Positions 63,108-64,000 of a DNA stretch of 64,000 bases are shown piece after piece. Every line of letters begins with the position of its first letter. The stretch's first letter is position 1. Below the pieces are notes generated by a model, which saw only the letters and a program-made list of their open reading frames with translations, did not search any database and had not been told where the DNA came from. The DNA comes from Globodera rostochiensis. Lineage: Eukaryota; Nematoda; Chromadorea; Rhabditida; Heteroderidae. Made by a program: the position numbers and the translations under genes. The DNA lies in assembly GCA_018350325.1 (NCBI GenBank), contig JAEVLN010000038.1, forward strand, positions 428,930-492,929, written 5' to 3'.

Positions 63108-63159
63108 GTTTTCGATGAATTAATTCATCAGCCAATTTCACTGAAAGCTTTACAGCTAT
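63084..63159 (+). repeat. Inverted repeat, left arm, 76 bp
   Basis: Perfect reverse complement of 63925-64000 over all 76 bases. Starts CGAATCCCCTCCAAG and ends CTTTACAGCTAT. Confidence 0.97.
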
Positions 63160-63341
63160 CCGGAAGAAGGACCTGACCGGCAATTCGATTCGAAAAATTC
63201 TTCTCCACGCAGCAGAAATGGTGCCGCTTTTTGAAACGGAATGGCCTAAGGCAATTTGCTTGACACTCACTTACCTGGGCAAAATTCAGGCGTTTTCCAA
63301 GGTGTTATATTTTTATTTTCTCTCAACATGATTTTTTGAAG

Positions 63342-63859
63342 GCCCAGCCACTGCTGGCGCGAGAAGTTGGCGAACTGGAAGACCACATGGACAATTTCAA
63401 GGCTTTTCTCCATGAACAACCGGAAATGCGGCTTCTTCTGGCTCACAAACCAAAGGCGCACCTGCTTCTCGTCCATTTTGTGCCATTTGCGCGCCAGCAC
63501 CGATTTCTTGGACTGATGGATGAGCAGGGTAAAATGACTGGCATTTCCCAAATTTACAATTTAGTCACATTTCAGGAGACGAAGCCCTTCATTCCGTTTG
63601 GAGACGGCTGGAACAATTTTGGAAAACAATGCCAGACGCCGAGCAAATGCGCCAACAATTGGAGAACCACTTCGTCAGCAATTGGCTACTGGACACCGGC
63701 AAATTTGAGGAAATGCAGATGGTGGGTGAAGTGGCCGGTTGGATTAACATAAATTTGATTTTTAAGCTGCGAATGGAGGAACAGAGCACAGGAGAACTGG
63801 AGGAGGACAGAATGGACGAAGAAAGAGATGAAGATGGCTTCATTGATCTCATCGGATGA
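63342..63859 (+). CDS. Hypothetical protein, two exons, inside the inverted repeat
   Basis: Two exons join in phase: 63342-63528 and 63576-63859 (stop TGA). Exon 1 reads AQPLLAREVGELEDHMDNFK and MRLLLAHKPKAHLLLVHFVP; exon 2 reads DEALHSVWRRLEQFWKTMPD, MRQQLENHFVSNWLLDTGKF, GEVAGWININLIFKLR and a Glu/Asp-rich tail ending DEDGFIDLIG. The 47-bp intron has GTAAAA and TTTCAG borders. No domain recognised. The start is unresolved: no ATG precedes the frame within exon 1, so either an upstream exon exists or translation begins at the internal ATG before DNFKAF. Exon 1 is also open, with good codons, on the minus strand (63551-63267), so its strand is less certain than that of exon 2. Confidence 0.45.
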
Positions 63860-63924
63860 TTGGTAATAAATTTCCATACTTTTTGTTGAAGAAAATGTGT
63901 AAAAAATCATTCAAATAATTTAAA

Positions 63925-64000
63925 ATAGCTGTAAAGCTTTCAGTGAAATTGGCTGATGAATTAATTCATCGAAAACCTGTAGTAACTTGGAGGGGATTCG
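63925..64000 (-). repeat. Inverted repeat, right arm, cut by window end
   Basis: Exact reverse complement of 63084-63159. The match runs to the last base of the window, so the true arm is probably longer. Confidence 0.97.

Overview
The window is eukaryotic, AT-rich and repeat-rich, and almost certainly from a nematode. Introns are short and AT-rich with TTTCAG/TTTTAG acceptors, some start codons sit just after a splice-acceptor-like site (possible trans-splicing), and short traces of the nematode telomere hexamer TTAGGC occur. The chitin synthase, AMPK alpha and carbonic-anhydrase-related proteins read like nematode orthologues. About 3% of the introns I modelled have GC-AG borders; with the transposon load this fits a tylenchomorph (cyst-nematode-like) genome. 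That placement is inference, not proof.

Layout. 0.7-1.4 kb (-): first three exons of a nuclear factor I gene running off the left edge. 5.5-7.3 kb (+): a four-exon gene of unknown function. 8.5-15.1 kb (+): a tight same-strand run of ribosomal protein eL36, mitochondrial acyl carrier protein (complex I NDUFAB1) and the complete 16-exon AMPK catalytic subunit, a candidate operon. 17.3-23.2 kb (+): an NKAIN-family membrane protein with a long low-complexity tail; its third intron holds a young non-autonomous LTR element with 5-bp target duplication. 24.4-28.7 kb (-): a secreted, probably acatalytic carbonic-anhydrase-related protein. 32.6-33.8 kb (-): a 221-residue protein I do not recognise. 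33.8-45.5 kb: mostly transposon debris, including two non-autonomous hAT-like elements. 45.5-59.6 kb (-): a complete chitin synthase in about 45 exons, with a third hAT-like element carrying a 1.2-kb 17-bp satellite in intron 5. 60.3-60.8 kb (-): parts of a small secreted protein gene. 61-62.7 kb: tandem repeats. 63.1-64.0 kb: a 76-bp perfect inverted repeat, cut by the right edge, enclosing a small two-exon gene.

Mobile DNA is the main feature outside the genes. Three elements have CAG...CTG ends with 8-bp (or 7 of 8) target duplications and subterminal arrays of a family-specific short word. A GC-rich hairpin with a GATA loop recurs at least 15 times in an approximately 118-nt unit and shows compensatory stem changes. 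Several diverged large palindromes and unrelated minisatellites fill introns and intergenic DNA.

Exon coordinates were set by hand from conserved protein sequence plus splice phase. Internal exons of AMPK, CARP, NKAIN and chitin synthase join in phase throughout; first exons and the ends of unrecognised genes are less secure.
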